Below, in pieces: positions 29,676 through 41,593 of a stretch of 43,932 nt of DNA; positions within the stretch are counted from its first letter, which is position 1; each line of letters begins with the position of its first letter. Location of the stretch: assembly GCA_943704425.1 (NCBI GenBank), contig CALSCP010002225.1:1-43932 (forward strand), written 5' to 3'. The position numbers and the translations under genes are program-made. Under the pieces are notes generated by a model. That model worked only from the letters and a program-made list of their open reading frames with translations, searched no databases and had not been told where the DNA came from. The stretch comes from Ministeria vibrans ATCC 50519 (Eukaryota; Opisthokonta; Filasterea).

Positions 29676-31448
29676 TCATTTTTGCTGTAACAACTCCTTA
29701 CCGAGGCGCTGGACCTCTTCAAAGATGGCAAGGGACTTGGATGGAGTAGTTTGGTCGTGTTCGTGAACTGACGTGGACAGAGGCGAACTGCTGAGGAGCT
29801 CGTCAAAAAGGGCGTTCTTGTCAAGACTGGCGGGAGGAATGGCATAGCCTGCATGGATCTTCGTTTTGCTCTTCTTCTTGGTCGGAGTCACGAGAAGCTT
29901 GGGCGACGAGGAGAGAGCAGTTACAGGAAGAGTCGCGCTAACAGGCTTCTTTGGTGCTGTTGTAGTGGTGAATGTTCCTGCCGCTGCGGGTGTTGGTGTT
30001 GGTGCTGCTGCTACAGCTGCTGGTGTTGTAGTGCGTGGCGTAGATGGTCGACTTGACTTTGCGACTGTTGCGACGCATGTGCGGTTCAACGAGTCGTTTT
30101 CCGCAGGTTGCTCGACAAGGCGGACTTTGGAAGGGAGCAAAATGAGATGGGTAGCTGACGAGTCTGGAAGTTGCGTGAGAAGGGCGGCACACGCGACGCC
30201 TTCGGGGTCGGTCGCGGACGCGGTGGTGATGCTGCGACGGGCGAGCACAGGTGTCGTCTTGGGCGGACGCGCCTCCATGTAGATGGTTGCATGCTCGTGC
30301 TCTGCACGTGTCGCTATCTCTGTGGCACTTGCAAGAGCCTCTTCCAGTCTCGCATGTGCCTCCTTGCCCAGCTTGTGCTTCTTGGCCGCTACCAGCGCGT
30401 CCTGTGCACACTTGAGAGCACGGCGCACATGCGCCAATTCCACACCATAGTCACATGCGTCGTGAGCGACAGTTGCGACAAGCAGGCGCGCGTGTGACTC
30501 ATACAGGTCGCGCTTGACCGTTGCCAGTGGAGTCGCATAGCGGAACAAACGACTGTGCTTCTTCTCGGCCTCGGTCATGCCGACCACTGCCGTGTAGTAC
30601 GCATGACTTGCCTGTGCGCACAGCTGTGCTTTGTCCATTGAGAGTCGCTGTGGCGCGTCAGCGGAAGCTTCGAGCCAGTACAGCTCGTCACACTGCGCTC
30701 GAATCAGCTGAACGGACGCCGATAAGGTGCGTGGGAGCAGGTCGGAGCCGCAGTCGACACGGTCGTGCAACGACGATTCTTGCAGCACCAACAGCACGCG
30801 CAGGCTCTTTTGTAGGAAACGAATAACCTTCTTGCGGTCGTCGGTTGTGTTGAGTGACTGTCGTTCGGCAAGGACACTGTAGAGAGCCGCCAGATTGTAC
30901 AGCGCAACGGCCTTCTCCGCCGCCACATCACACAGGCCAACGGTCGACTGTCCCGCTGCGTCGCTCCAGAAGAAGAACCCCGCCTTCGGCTTTGCCCGTC
31001 GGCCGATCACTGCCTGGATGCGCTCGCTGGCTCCGTTGAGAAACACAATGTAGTCCGTCAACACTTTGATGCAGTTGGGATTCAAGGGCGCCTATAAGTG
31101 GTTTCAGTGTGAGTTGTTACTGGCGCACACTCCGCTGGCCCAAGGGTGGGGGTTTTCACTGCATGCGACCAACAACATGCTTATGGATGTCATCGACGTC
31201 TAATGCGAGTGTGTTTCATAGCGGCGTGTACGCAAGTTCGAGCGTGGCAAACAAACCGGTTTTTATCATCGATTCTTCTGTACCTCAGCGACGGTGTTTC
31301 GCTGCTTTGCAAGTTGCTCCAACACACACGAAGTCTCAGCATAGGGCACCCCTGCTTCTTCGCGTGCAGCGGTGCTGGCAAACGCCGCCGACGACTTTTT
31401 CTTGTCGACTGTTTTCACTGGAAGCGCCAAAAGAGGAAAGGCAGTCAT
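29676..31448 (-). CDS. BRO1-domain protein (ALIX/BROX class)
   Basis: Exons 31284-31448 and 29676-31091 give 526 residues. The BRO1 fold covers about 1-350: the start FPLLALPVKTV, then FFFWSDAAGQ, AAEKAVALYNLAALYSVLAE (the conserved 'E.a.vlfNlaalyS..A' helix) and SHAYYTAV. The C-terminal 170 residues are Thr/Pro/Ala-rich and disordered, ending in a short helix (FEEVQRLGKELLQQK). BRO1 domains bind ESCRT-III (CHMP4) on endosomes. The protein lacks the ALIX V domain, and no CAAX box as in BROX is seen. The start ATG at 31448 is chosen by similarity; the frame is open further upstream. Confidence 0.75.
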
Positions 31449-31641
31449 CAGACGCAAGCAGGAGGGCGTTGAGAAGGGATCGAGGCGAGTGTTGACAGTG
31501 GGTTGACGCTGGCTCGCAGGAATGCGTCGTTCAGCGGCAGCAGAAAAATAATGAGACAAATCAACGGAATGAGTTGAGTTGTTCAGTTCTCAGTTGTCAC
31601 TCTATTCACAATATTGATTCGTCTGTGCTTTCTTGATCTCC

Positions 31642-31790
31642 ATGGGTGTCCCTCGTCTGTTCAAGTGGCTCGTAGAGCGGTAGGGCCCCCCAGCAGCCTG
31701 CAACGCCCTCTGGCTCTCTGACACGTCGCCTCTTTTCCAGTTATCCGCTCATTCTGAGAGGCGCTGCCGCCCAGCCCCGCCCTGAGTTTG
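31642..31790 (+). pseudogene. 5' fragment of an XRN-type 5'-3' exoribonuclease gene
   Basis: Two phase-consistent exons, 31642-31679 and 31741-31790, read MGVPRLFKWLVERYPLILRG and a short tail ending PEF. This is the invariant start of XRN1/XRN2 nucleases (MGVPxFFRWxxxRYP). The expected next block, with 'LYxDMNGIxH', is not found in the following 600 bases. Those are pyrimidine-rich and run into Rab32 exons. It may be a truncated copy or the edge of a rearrangement or assembly join. Confidence 0.6.
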
Positions 31791-32390
31791 GTACGTGGTC
31801 CTCCGTGCGAGCGTCCCTCCGTTCCCCACCCCCTCAAGTCGCTCTGTTGCTGGACATAAGTGTCTTGCAAGTCCTTTTTTTTTTTTTTTTGTATTTTCCG
31901 TGACCGCTTTTTTTTTTCGTTTTTTCTCGCTCGTGACTGCCCTTTCCTGCACGCCTTCCGCGCTGTTTCTCAGGCGCACCTGTTAAATCAGTCATCCTCC
32001 ACGTGTATCGGCTGAGACCCTGCGCCGCTGGCCCCGTCTAACGCCGACGCTCCGCTTGCAGTGCTTTTCCCCCATTTTTGGACGAGACAATCTCATCCCT
32101 GCCGCTCCTTGCCGCCGTTCGCTCTGCCGCTTGCTATCGTGTGCCGCTTCCCTCCCCCGCTGCGCGCATTGCGAGGCCGCGTTTTCTTCAAAAACGTCTC
32201 TTTCAGGAGAAGTTAATGATAATAATATAAATTATAACATCTCTTTCTTTTTTTCTTTCTTTAGGCGACGGTAACAAGAAGGAGAGACGCAGATCGGAAA
32301 CAATGCAAAAGCGTCGCGTGCAAAGCTTGTGTGTTGAAACGCGACGGTTTCTTTTTTTTTTCTCTCTCTCTCTCTCTCTTGTGTTATTAG
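31791..32390. other. Pyrimidine-rich stretch between XRN fragment and Rab32 exons
   Basis: T- and C-rich with several possible acceptors (near 31974, 32060, 32210 and 32263) but no exon that continues XRN or supplies the Rab P-loop. The junction between the two broken genes must lie here if they are genomic remnants. Confidence 0.45.
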
Positions 32391-33375
32391 ATTGGCGTTG
32401 ACTTTGCATTGAAAGTGATGAACTGGAACGACGACACAGTGGTCCGATTGCAGCTGTGGGATATCGCCGGTACGCACAGGAAGCACACACACACACACAC
32501 ACATACATACATACGAAACATGCAATAAGCACACTGAGCACTAGGCTCACGCTATGCATTAAACTAACATACAACCAAACTCACACACGTTTTTGCTTTG
32601 TACAGGTCAAGAGAGGTTTGGAAACATGACACGAGTGTACTACAAAGAGGCAGTTGGAGCTATCATTGTCTTTGATGTGACGCGCGTGAGCACTTTTGAA
32701 GCAGTCCAAAAGGTATAATTATAACAAATTTACCAACAACCCGTCATGATATTAATACTGATTGTATGGGGCTATAATAGTGGAAATATGATATTGATGC
32801 GAAAGTGACATTGGCGGATGGAGCGCCTATTCCCGTTGTGCTGCTTGCAAACAAGGTAACGAGTCAAAGACAGACTCACAACATCTATATTGAGTGTGAG
32901 AGAGTTGGCAAATTTGACGTTTCAGTGTACTTTTTGCGTGTGTCTCTTTGATCTCACATTCATTCACAGTCACCCCACCCACGCCAATGAGTGTTATTTT
33001 CTTCTCTTTTTGTGTCTGTCTTTCTATTTTGCGCTCATCACACAGTGCTTGTTCTGTAGTGTGATTTGGCCAAAGAGGGACTCGTCAAAAACACCGGCCA
33101 AATGGATAAGTTTTGCGAAGACAAGGGATTTGCCGGTCAGCACAAAACGCCAACACATATAACAGAGCGCGCTTTAACACGTATCGATTGACGTTTTAGG
33201 GTGGTTTGAGACTTCGGCCAAGGACAATATCAACATTGACAATGCCTGTCGCTTTCTCGTGGGCAAAATTCTGGACAATGAGAAGAGCAACCCGACAACG
33301 GAGACGCCTGAAGATGATCTGTTGGATCTGTCGAGGGGGCAGGTTGCAAAGCAGACAGGGGGGTGCTGCAGCTAA
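32391..33375 (+). CDS. RAB32: Rab32/38-type GTPase, 5' exons with P-loop not found
   Basis: Exons 32391-32469, 32606-32712, 32781-32855, 33060-33135 and 33200-33375 code about 170 residues. The match to Rab32/38 is very close: IGVDFALKVMNW, then LQLWDIAGQERFGNMTRVYY (Rab32-specific IAGQ in place of TAGQ), FDVTRVSTFEAVQKWK, PIPVVLLANKCDLAKEG, GFAGWFETSAKDNINI and a C-terminal GGCCS for geranylgeranylation. Rab32 acts on lysosome-related organelles and at mitochondria-associated membranes, and binds PKA in animals. Switch I onward is present, but the exon with GxxxxGKT should lie just before 32391 and I cannot find it. The gene is truncated or its first exon is displaced. Confidence 0.82.
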
Positions 33376-33488
33376 GTGCGGGGTTGGGATCCACACAAAG
33401 AGAGAGTAAAAAGGTTGCTTTTACATTTCATTCAGAAGAATCAAAATTATTGAAGATCAGTCTGTTAGTGGCCATCACAGTTTTTCGC

Positions 33489-33811
33489 ATGGCCGTGTAT
33501 GTACAACGCTTCACTCAGTTAGTGCTCTTCTCGTTGATTACCCTGACAAATGCAGCCCTGTGGATCTCCTTCAGGTGGGCATGTGCACGTCGCGTCCCAC
33601 AACAAGTCAAACTGGCTAATTTCTCCCTTTTCAGTCCCATAGCTACAATCGTCGCAGATCGATACAACACTTCGCAGGACAATGTTAACCTCCTCTCCAT
33701 TGTCTACATGGCTATCTACATTCCTTTTGTGTGGCCAGCCGCTGTCGTTTCGCGCAAGGTAGAACGAACAATCTACTTATTTGGTTGTCGCTGTATCGCT
33801 GTCTCTCTCTC

Positions 33812-33867
<56 letters not shown>

Positions 33868-35188
33868 TCTTTCTCCTCTCTCTCTCTGTATCACTTCTTA
33901 CTCTATCACTTTCTCACTCTATCACTTTCTCTCTCAATCACTTTCTCACTCTCTTTCTCTCTAATTCTCTACCACTTTGTTTCTTTCTCGCTCTTCATGA
34001 TAGTCCTTACGTTGGGCCGCGATTGCAGGTGCCACTTTGACAAGTCTGGGGGCATGGATACGCTACGTGGGTGCTAAGCCAACGCTCTTTCCTGTGCTCA
34101 TGGTTGGTCAGTCGTTTGCGGCACTCGGCCAATGCTTCACTCTCGGCCTTCCTCCCTTTCTTGCCGGAATATGGTTTCCAGAGTCCGAACGAGCGATTGC
34201 CACCAGTGTTGGAGTACTTGCAAACCAACTGGGTACAGCACTGGGGTTCCTTGTGAGTGGTCAGACAGTACATTCGTCCGACGATTTGCCGCTCATGTTG
34301 CTTGGCGAGGCGGTCTTCTCCTCCGCCGTCGCCCTTGCTGTCATTCTGTTCTTCCGCGAGGCACCGCCCACACCCCCGTCGCACGCAAGTTCAGTGGTCA
34401 CAGACGAGCGCGGGGAACCCTTTTCCGTGTCACTGCGACAAATGGCGCACAACGGAGCCTTTGTGTTACTTCTCTTTTCCTACGCACTCGCTGTGGGAGT
34501 CTTCTACGCCATCAGCACACTCATTGCGGCAATTCTTCAGAACCGCTTTCCCGGTGAAGAGACCGCTTTTGGCTGGATAGGTTTCACACTGGTAGCAGCG
34601 GGTCTGCCTGCCTTAGTAATTGTAGGTGTGTTTTTGGCGCGCACAGGCGCGTACAAACACCTGACAATGGCGCTCTTTGTTCTCACTCTTCTCACGATGC
34701 TCTTCTTTGCCCTCTCTGCTGTGCGTCTTTCCCTTGTCTTTGCGTATGTCTCCTCCGCCCTTCTGGGTGCTTCGCTGACTGCGCTTTTGCCTGTTGGCTT
34801 TGAGTTTGCTGCAACCCTATCCTTTCCCGTCTCCGAGAGCACATCGGCGGCTGCGCTCAATTCCGCCGCCCAGATTGCTGGCATTGTGTTGATTTTTGCG
34901 TTGGAACAAGCAGCGGCGCCCGTCATTGTGTGGTCACTGCTGGGCACATTGGCAGTGGCCGCTGTACTGGCATTGCTTGTGCGCGAGCGCAAAGGTCGCG
35001 AAGAGGCGCTTGTAATTGGCGATGAAGATTTGGCGCACCGTAGTGCTAGTGGTGGGAAGAAAAAAGATGATAGTGATGGGCGCACTGTTGATGAGCCGAT
35101 GGACGACGCGATTGGGAGTCGTGAGGGGAGTAATGTAATGGATGATGACGACGATCGCACAACTCTGCTCACGCGAAGAGAAGTGTAA
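33489..35188 (+). CDS. FLVCR-like major facilitator (heme/choline transporter family)
   Basis: Exons 33489-33574, 33635-33758 and 34004-35188 give 464 residues and about 12 membrane segments. Similarity to the FLVCR1/2 (SLC49) group is clear: LITLTNAALWISFSPIA, YNTSQDNVNLLSIVYMAIYI, GAWIRYVG, VGQSFAALGQCFTLGLPPFL and FPESERAIATSVGVLANQLG. Animal members move choline, ethanolamine or heme across plasma or mitochondrial membranes. The N-terminal cytosolic region is shorter than in animals. The C-terminal 60 residues are charged, with an acidic DDDDD patch. The second intron is a CT-repeat. Confidence 0.85.
33815..33980. repeat. CT microsatellite and TATCACTTT-type units in an FLVCR intron
   Basis: (CT)n to about 33864, followed by short units with TATCACTTTCTC. 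Similar words occur in introns of several other genes in this window. Confidence 0.75.
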
Positions 35189-35323
35189 TGTTGTGAAAGA
35201 CGAAGAGTGTACCAAAATGAAAGCAATACCAATAGTATATAGACCGTTTTTTGATTTTTGTTGTAAAAAAAATCAACAATAATATTAATAAATTTATTAT
35301 TATTATCAATTTTTCATTGTTTT

Positions 35324-37864
35324 TCATTTAAACTGCTTGTATTGCAGGAACGCACTGATGTTGTCAATGACCCCTCGCAAGCGCAGTCGCACCTCTCGCG
35401 CTGCTCTGCGTTTCCCTACTTTCTGGACCTATTCATACAGGATGATAATTTAGTATGCGATATAACTCTCTCTCTCTCTATCTCTATCTCTCTCGTTATG
35501 TTGTGTGTACAAGCAAGTGAAAGTGCGGAAGCAACTGCGCAATGTGAGCAATTGTGTCGTGTTCGTTGGGGATATCGTCACGGCCATACACATCAAAGAG
35601 CGCTGACATGGCCTCACACGCAATCTCAGCGTGGGATTCGCCCGCACAGCTCAACAGTGATTGAGTAATGGACTACACAAAACAGATATAATGAGACGTA
35701 TGGATTTATATTACGCTTCTTGTTGATTTACGGTTCGGCACTGCGTAAACAGTGGATCGCTTTGGCCACAAAGTCCGACAAGAGTACAGGCATTCTCACG
35801 AGCATGGGGCCCAATCAGAGGCACTGATCCTCCACAGATCACAGAGAGTGCTTCCACTTGACTTGCGAGAGGTGTCACCTGACAAACAAACAAAAAAGAA
35901 AACGCACAAACCCCACACAAAGACGTTAGTGCAATCGATCTCTGATTTTCTCTCCTTTCATTACAAGTTTGGTAGAGAGCACAGCACAAAGAGCACTTGT
36001 CACCGCGTCAAAGTACTCCTCCGAGACAGCTGTCTGGCGCTCACCCAACGCAAAGAGGGCCGTCCATAGCTGCTCAAGGACCACTCCATGCTCAGCGAGC
36101 ACTTCCACCGCACTTGCACTCCCTTCAAACCCACTCAGAAGCGCAGCAATGGCCGCCAATGCTCGCTCCTGCACCACACGTGTCCCGTTCAGCAGACGTG
36201 TACCCTGTTCGCCACTGCCCACCAATGCCCCTTCCAGCTCCCCCGCCAGCCCCATACTCCTTGCAATAATCTACCAGTAATACACCAAAACATCATCAGT
36301 CACACAACGCCTTTTTCTTCTCCTTCTCCTTCCTTCTCGACACGTACAATGGACAAAATGTGCTGGGGCAAAAGCAACGCAAGAGTGGCCAGTGCAGCAG
36401 AGCGCTGCTGGGCCTCCTCTGTCTCGTCATCGTCATTATCGATCCACTCTGTGTCATCGGCCTCCCCTTCTGTTGTTTCTGCTGCTGTTGCTGCTGCTTC
36501 GGTTTCGTCGGAGACGGGCACTCCGTCCGAAACCATATTACATATGAGCTCAAGAAGTGTCTTCTGTGCCTCCATCACACCCAGTGCCGCATCAACCAGT
36601 GAAGGGACTGCCTCCGTCGCTTCCGTTGCTACTGTAATTCCTTCAATGGCTCTCTGTGCTGCCTCGGTATCCGACAGTGTGTGAGCCACTGACTGCAAGA
36701 CACACTCTGTGCCGCTCAAATGAACCTCGCGCGACACTGCGCCTCCACAGCCCATCAGCACTCCATACACCACCACTAAAAAGTAGTAAAACAAATAAAA
36801 TAATTATTATTATTATTAAATAAAAAAAATTAATAGTATAATAATAATAATAATAATAATAAATCAAAGCGTTAGGGTAGGACTGTTCGAGTTTGTGTTT
36901 CTGGGCGCTCTGACCCACACAAAAAAAAAGTATTACCGCAAATGTTGGCACGAAGGAGAACTTGAGTGGACTCGGTCGAGAGAAGATGAAGCAGCGGTGA
37001 CAAGAGTGCGTCGGGATTGTTGGCCATGCACGAGCACATGGCGGGGTTGCGATCACAGATGACAGAGAGACATTGTGAGGCAGCGAGTGCTAGAGAGGCG
37101 GGAAAAAGGTCGGCGGAGGCACAGGCGCACGCGACGAGCGTTTGCGCGGCAGCTTCGCCCACAGCATTGACTTGGGCCACGGTCGCCGGGTCGTTCTCAC
37201 AGAGTGTCCACAGTAGCACAAGTGCATGTTCAATGGCACTGGCGTGCACTTCGCGATCATCCACGTCGGTGTGGCTCGCGGCACTCGCCACAGTCGCAAG
37301 CACCGGCATGACAATGGTAGAAAAGGCATCACGCTGCACCAGCATGGTCCAGGCGCCGTCGTCGTCGCCGCCGCTGCCCTCGTGAGTCAGCACAAAGTTG
37401 CGCAGGGCACCCAATGCCTCGGCACGGATGCGCGTGTTGACGTCGCTGGCGGCAGTGCGAACGAGAATGTCGAGTGCCTCGGGACCACACGCGACAAGTT
37501 GCGCTGTCGCTTCCCGCGTCTGCAAAATCAACGCAAGCGACGCCACACTATACTCGCGTGCCCCTTCATCAATGGCATCGTCACTCGAGGGGCCTTTGGC
37601 AAGGGCGCCAATCAGATCGGCGACTTGCAGTGAGCTTGTTTCCACAACGACGTCGTCGACTTGGTCGTGTGCTGCTGCTGCTGCTGCTGCGGCTGCTGCG
37701 GCTGCTGTCGACGCTGCCGATGCCGATGCAAAAGCAGCCGATGCAGTGGGCACGTTGCGTTTCTTTCCGACCCGCTGGAGGCGAGAGGAGAGAGGAGAGA
37801 GAGGAGAGCGTGGGGTGTTGGTGGGGCGATCAGACAAGAACGTGACACCTACCGGCTTTCCCAT
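35324..37864 (-). CDS. HEATR3: HEATR3/Syo1-like ribosomal protein chaperone
   Basis: Exons 37853-37864, 36937-37774, 36348-36775, 35965-36270, 35732-35878, 35511-35672 and 35324-35428 give 665 residues (human 680). The start MGKPRVGKKRNVP mimics MGKSRTKRFKRP of HEATR3, a nuclear signal. Armadillo/HEAT repeats follow (RIRAEALGALRNFVLT, then ALVLLWTLCENDP and AASQCLSVICDRNP). An acidic loop (DDTEWIDNDDDETEE) sits mid-protein where HEATR3 has 'DDEWEELSSSDESD'. The C-terminal LRGVIDNISAFLQYK matches 'LDNVKMNLRRFIAYQ'. Syo1/HEATR3 carries RPL5 and RPL11 to the nucleus for 5S RNP assembly. A poly-Ala run (GCA/GCC repeats) lies near residues 30-45. Confidence 0.82.
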
Positions 37865-38067
37865 TGTAGATGCTGGCGCTCAAACCCCCTCCTGTGTGCA
37901 AACTGCAGCTAGTAGTTTGTCGTTTTTTGCAACGTGTGCGTGAACGACGAGAAGAAAGAAAAGAAAGTGATACGAATTACGATCAGGAGTCATTTATTCT
38001 ATCTTCAAAACTATACAAAACAATTAATTATTAACAAAAATCAAAATAATCACGCTCTACTTTCCGT

Positions 38068-39186
38068 ATGTCATACAGTTCAAGAGTGCCCAGTGCTGCA
38101 AGTAGCGCAGCAGGAGATCGATCAGGTAAAATGTGAGTGAATGCTTTAAATGTCACTCAGCACATCCTTCGTCGTTGGTCGTTCCGTAACTCAATCAACT
38201 TTAAACCCGTCCTTTAATCTTTATCACACGCGCGTGTCCTCAATCGATTCGTTGGAGATTCCATCAAAGCTATTTGATTATGTTGCCATGACGATGCGAT
38301 TTTTATAATGTTTTTCTCTTCGATCTCTCCTCTGCTCTCAGGCAAGAGAACTCTGGTAAAGCGACTCTCGATCACCAGTCTCACGGCCAAACCATTGGAC
38401 TACTCGTTTCTCGAACTCAAATGCTTTTCAGGTAGCCAAGTCAACACAAACACAAACACTAGCAAGGCACTAAAATCCCCTGGCTGGACAGACTTGGCCG
38501 ACGCAACGCCCCGCAGCGGCATCCGGCGTCCTCGCGAGAACGACGACGACGCCGCTGCCGCCGCTGGTGATGACGATGACAACGACGACAACAGAAGTGA
38601 AAGAACAGCAAAGACCCCGGCGGAGGAGGGTGCTCCTCCGCAGAGACTGATGAGCAGAAGAGGCAGCATTTCAAACCGAAGTGTTGGGAAGACATTTGCG
38701 CTCCGTGTCAATAACAATCATATTGCCTCGTGGATGGGTCTTGTGCCTACCGTTGCGGCTCTCTTTTCCAGTGTCTCTGATCTTGTGTCGCTTGATCTGT
38801 CCTTTAACAAACTCGCCACAGTAGACGTAGAGGTAGGAGAAAGAAGGATGTGATTCGTGTGATCATTTCCCATCATTTTGTTCCCGTAGGCACTTTGCAC
38901 TCTGACAAGCCTGCTCTCGCTGCATCTACACGGAAACAAGATAGAAAGCCTCAAGAGTGTTCTTGAGCTGGGCCAGCTTGCGCAACTGAGGTCACTCTCC
39001 GTGCACGGCAATCCCTTTTGCGAGACGGACAAGCACTACCGATCCGCTCTGCTTGCCGCAGTCACGCCACAGCTGCGTCAACTCGACTTTTCCACAGTGA
39101 CTCCCAATGAACGTACGGCTGCCGAGTTGCTTCGCGAGAGGCAAGATGAGGCCAAGAAGAGAAAGGCGCTTAGAGAACGAGAATGA
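38068..39186 (+). CDS. LRRC51: LRRC51-like leucine-rich repeat protein
   Basis: Exons 38068-38125, 38342-38832 and 38890-39186 give 281 residues. PLDYSFLELKCFSG near residue 35 corresponds to 'PLDYSFRSI' of animal LRRC51. After a charged insertion (poly-Asp, Ser-rich) come ALRVNNNHIASW, LVSLDLSFNKLATVDVE, LLSLHLHGNKIESLKSV and LRSLSVHGNPFC, the same LRR series as LRRC51. The cap YRSALLAAVTPQLRQLDFST and 'VTPNERTAAE' match its C-terminus. LRRC51 is linked to ciliated organisms, with no clear molecular role. The insertion at about 55-120 is extra relative to animals. Confidence 0.8.
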
Positions 39187-39529
39187 ATGTGAAATTGAGT
39201 CAATAAAATAGTGTTACTTTTATATTAATCATTAGCATTATTATTTATTATACAGCCTTTGGTATATGGGTCACTGTCATATGTATATACGTATGTATTG
39301 TGTAGCTGACGTCAATCGTGTTGCTTGTGTGGCTATCAGGCAACCTATTTGCCATTACCCCGCTCATTTGGCTACCTTCACTTCTTATCTGGCTCTTCGA
39401 ATTCGCTCTGTAAAAAAAAGCATGATAATATTAATAATTATTATTATTCAACAACTAAATTTCTAAAATAATTAACCTTCTCTGCTTTTTACCATTTTAT
39501 CACCACCTTCCTCCCACAGTATACTTAGT
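39187..39529. other. Spacer between LRRC51 and methyltransferase genes
   Basis: Carries an AATAAA at 39202-39207, likely the LRRC51 poly(A) signal, and AT triplets around 39425-39450. No gene seen. Confidence 0.4.
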
Positions 39530-41121
39530 ATGCGCAAGATTGCTGCGGGTGTAGTGGCGCTGGCAGTCGTTGCGGTGCTGCTTGTGAGCATGCGAAGTTC
39601 TTCGGGCGACGCAACCGACGCTCTGGACGCCAGCGAGGCCCGCTCGCCGCGCGTTGACGGAAGCACCTTTGTCCAGCAGCTCGATCTCAAAGCAGAAGCG
39701 GCGCGTCTGCGGCACCTCTACTTGATGTCGATCAAAAAGAGCATTCGAAACTTTCTCTATCGCGGTCCGACCTACTCGATTGAGTACTTTGCCGCCGACA
39801 GCCCCTTCTCGCAGCCCGGCAACGTAAGGCGCACACACACACGCATGCGCATGTGGGTCGTCTTCTCTGTGTGGCTGTGGCGGTGTCTGTTTTCGTCGAC
39901 ACGTCCTTTTTTTGCTCTGCAGCAAAAGTGCTGTGAGAGTTTGGCTTTGGGGGATTTTGCAGTGCAATGACTCTGTTTATTGACGCACGCCGATGTATAG
40001 GAGGACGCGTACAAGGAATGGACCGCCGATTACATGTACAAGTATGAGAGTCACTCTCTTGCGTGTCACAACTGGTAAGTGATTTGATTGACTTTTTTGT
40101 GTTTTGATGCCATGATTCTCTCCACAGTATCGAGTTGACGCAAAGAATCATTGAGAGCATTCTTGAGAGCGACATACCCGGTGACGTGGCCGAGCTGGGT
40201 GTATTCAGAGGTGTGTGTGTCTTTGTGGTGTGTATGTGTGTGTGTGCCTTTGTGTGTCTTTGTGATGTGTGTGTCTTTGTAATGTGTGTGTCTTTGTAAT
40301 GTGTGTGTCTTTGTGATGTGTGTGTCTTTGTGATGATGTGTGTGTCTTTGTAATGTGTGTGTCTTTGTGATGTGTGTGTCTTTGTGATGTGTGTGTTTTT
40401 GTAGTGCGTGTGTCTTTGTGATGTGTGTACAAGCGTTGAGCGTTGTGTGTCGATGTGTATGTGAGTGCTTATAAGATTTTATGTCTGTTCGTTTAGGCGG
40501 CATGTCGGTGTGGATGAAGGCGTTGCTGACGGCGCACGGCGACAAGAAGCGTCGCGTGTGGCTCTTTGACACATATGCGGGTATTCCCAAGTCGGTGAAG
40601 AAGAGCTCATCGTCGGAGGAGGTCGACAACTGGAGCAATCGTCACATGGCAACCAAAAACCAAGTGAGATCCGTCTTTATGCGCTACGGTCTGCTCGACA
40701 CCAACGTCAAGTTTGTCCGCGGCACCTTTCATGATACGCTCTCCACTCAAGCGCCCCGCAAGTACTCCCTTATCCGCTTTGACGGCGATACCTACGAGTC
40801 TACCGTGGATGCCCTTGAGCTTGCCTACAGTCGCTTGGCGTACCAAAACAAAACAAAGCACTATTTGAGTGTGCTCTGCTCATTATTATTATTTTTCTCT
40901 CCATTTACAGAGATGGTGGATATTTTATTGTTGACGATTGGCACTTGGCCGGGTGTCGTCAGGCCATTCTTGAGTATCGAGGTAAGACCAATACGTACAT
41001 AAAAAATGAAAATTAACATTATTATATTAATTATTTATGTTGTTGCAGCGAAATTCAAGATTGACGACAAAATCATTCAAGGTAAGAACTACAGTGAATA
41101 CGCTACAATACTAATTGCCGT

Positions 41122-41163
<42 letters not shown>

Positions 41164-41463
41164 ATGTAGTGCAAGGAGGAGGGCAGTGGAGAGAGAAGCT
41201 CAAGAATGGTAAAGAGAGAGTGACAACAACAACAATGATTAAAATAATACTATAATTAATACTGTGCTTTGTTTTGCATAGCGTTCTGGAAGAAGGGCAG
41301 TGGACCTGACTACAAGGGCTTTCCTGAATGGCCAGCACAAGTATTTGTGGATGAACCCACGAGCGAGGCGGCGGGGAGTGGCTCTGGGAGTGGAACGAGC
41401 GCAGACAGTCGAAAGAGTGTTGCACGTTCAGTGACTGAGAAGAGCGCACTCACAAAAACTTAA
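39530..41463 (+). CDS. Membrane-anchored TylF/macrocin-type O-methyltransferase
   Basis: Eight exons: 39530-39823, 40001-40074, 40128-40210, 40497-40839, 40911-40981, 41050-41082, 41170-41208 and 41282-41463; 372 residues. An N-terminal signal anchor (AAGVVALAVVAVLLVSM) precedes a class I SAM methyltransferase of the TylF family: PGDVAELGVFRGGMSVWMK (SAM loop), then RVWLFDTYAGIPKSV, VRGTFHDTLS, IRFDGDTYESTVDALELAY and GGYFIVDDWHLAGCRQAI (metal-binding DD). These enzymes methylate sugars or small phenols. The anchor suggests a Golgi or ER lumen enzyme, perhaps on glycans. The tail is Gly/Ser-rich. The intron after exon 3 is a GT-rich minisatellite. Confidence 0.82.
40211..40435. repeat. GTGTGTCTTTGTGATGT minisatellite in an intron
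   Basis: About a dozen ~18-base units with GATG/AATG variants follow the donor GTGTGT. The antisense strand stays open by chance. Confidence 0.85.
41125..41161. repeat. (GT)n microsatellite in the methyltransferase intron
   Basis: Simple GT run between exons 6 and 7. Confidence 0.85.
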
Positions 41464-41593
41464 ATAGATATTATAATAATACTACATTCTATCCCCTATC
41501 ACCTATGAGAAATAAGCTTTTAAGAGTTGAGACCCCTAACAACTATATAATTATATTAAATGATTAAAATATTTATTTTTCACACATTTTGAA

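Noticed and set aside
31642-33375. A single XRN-Rab32 fusion gene
   Set aside because: Neither the XRN body nor the Rab P-loop is present and no exon bridges the gap, so a functional fusion is not supported.
40205-40638. Long minus-strand frame rich in His-Thr-Lys repeats
   Set aside because: It is the antisense of the GT-rich intron minisatellite and of a methyltransferase exon; no start context or homology.
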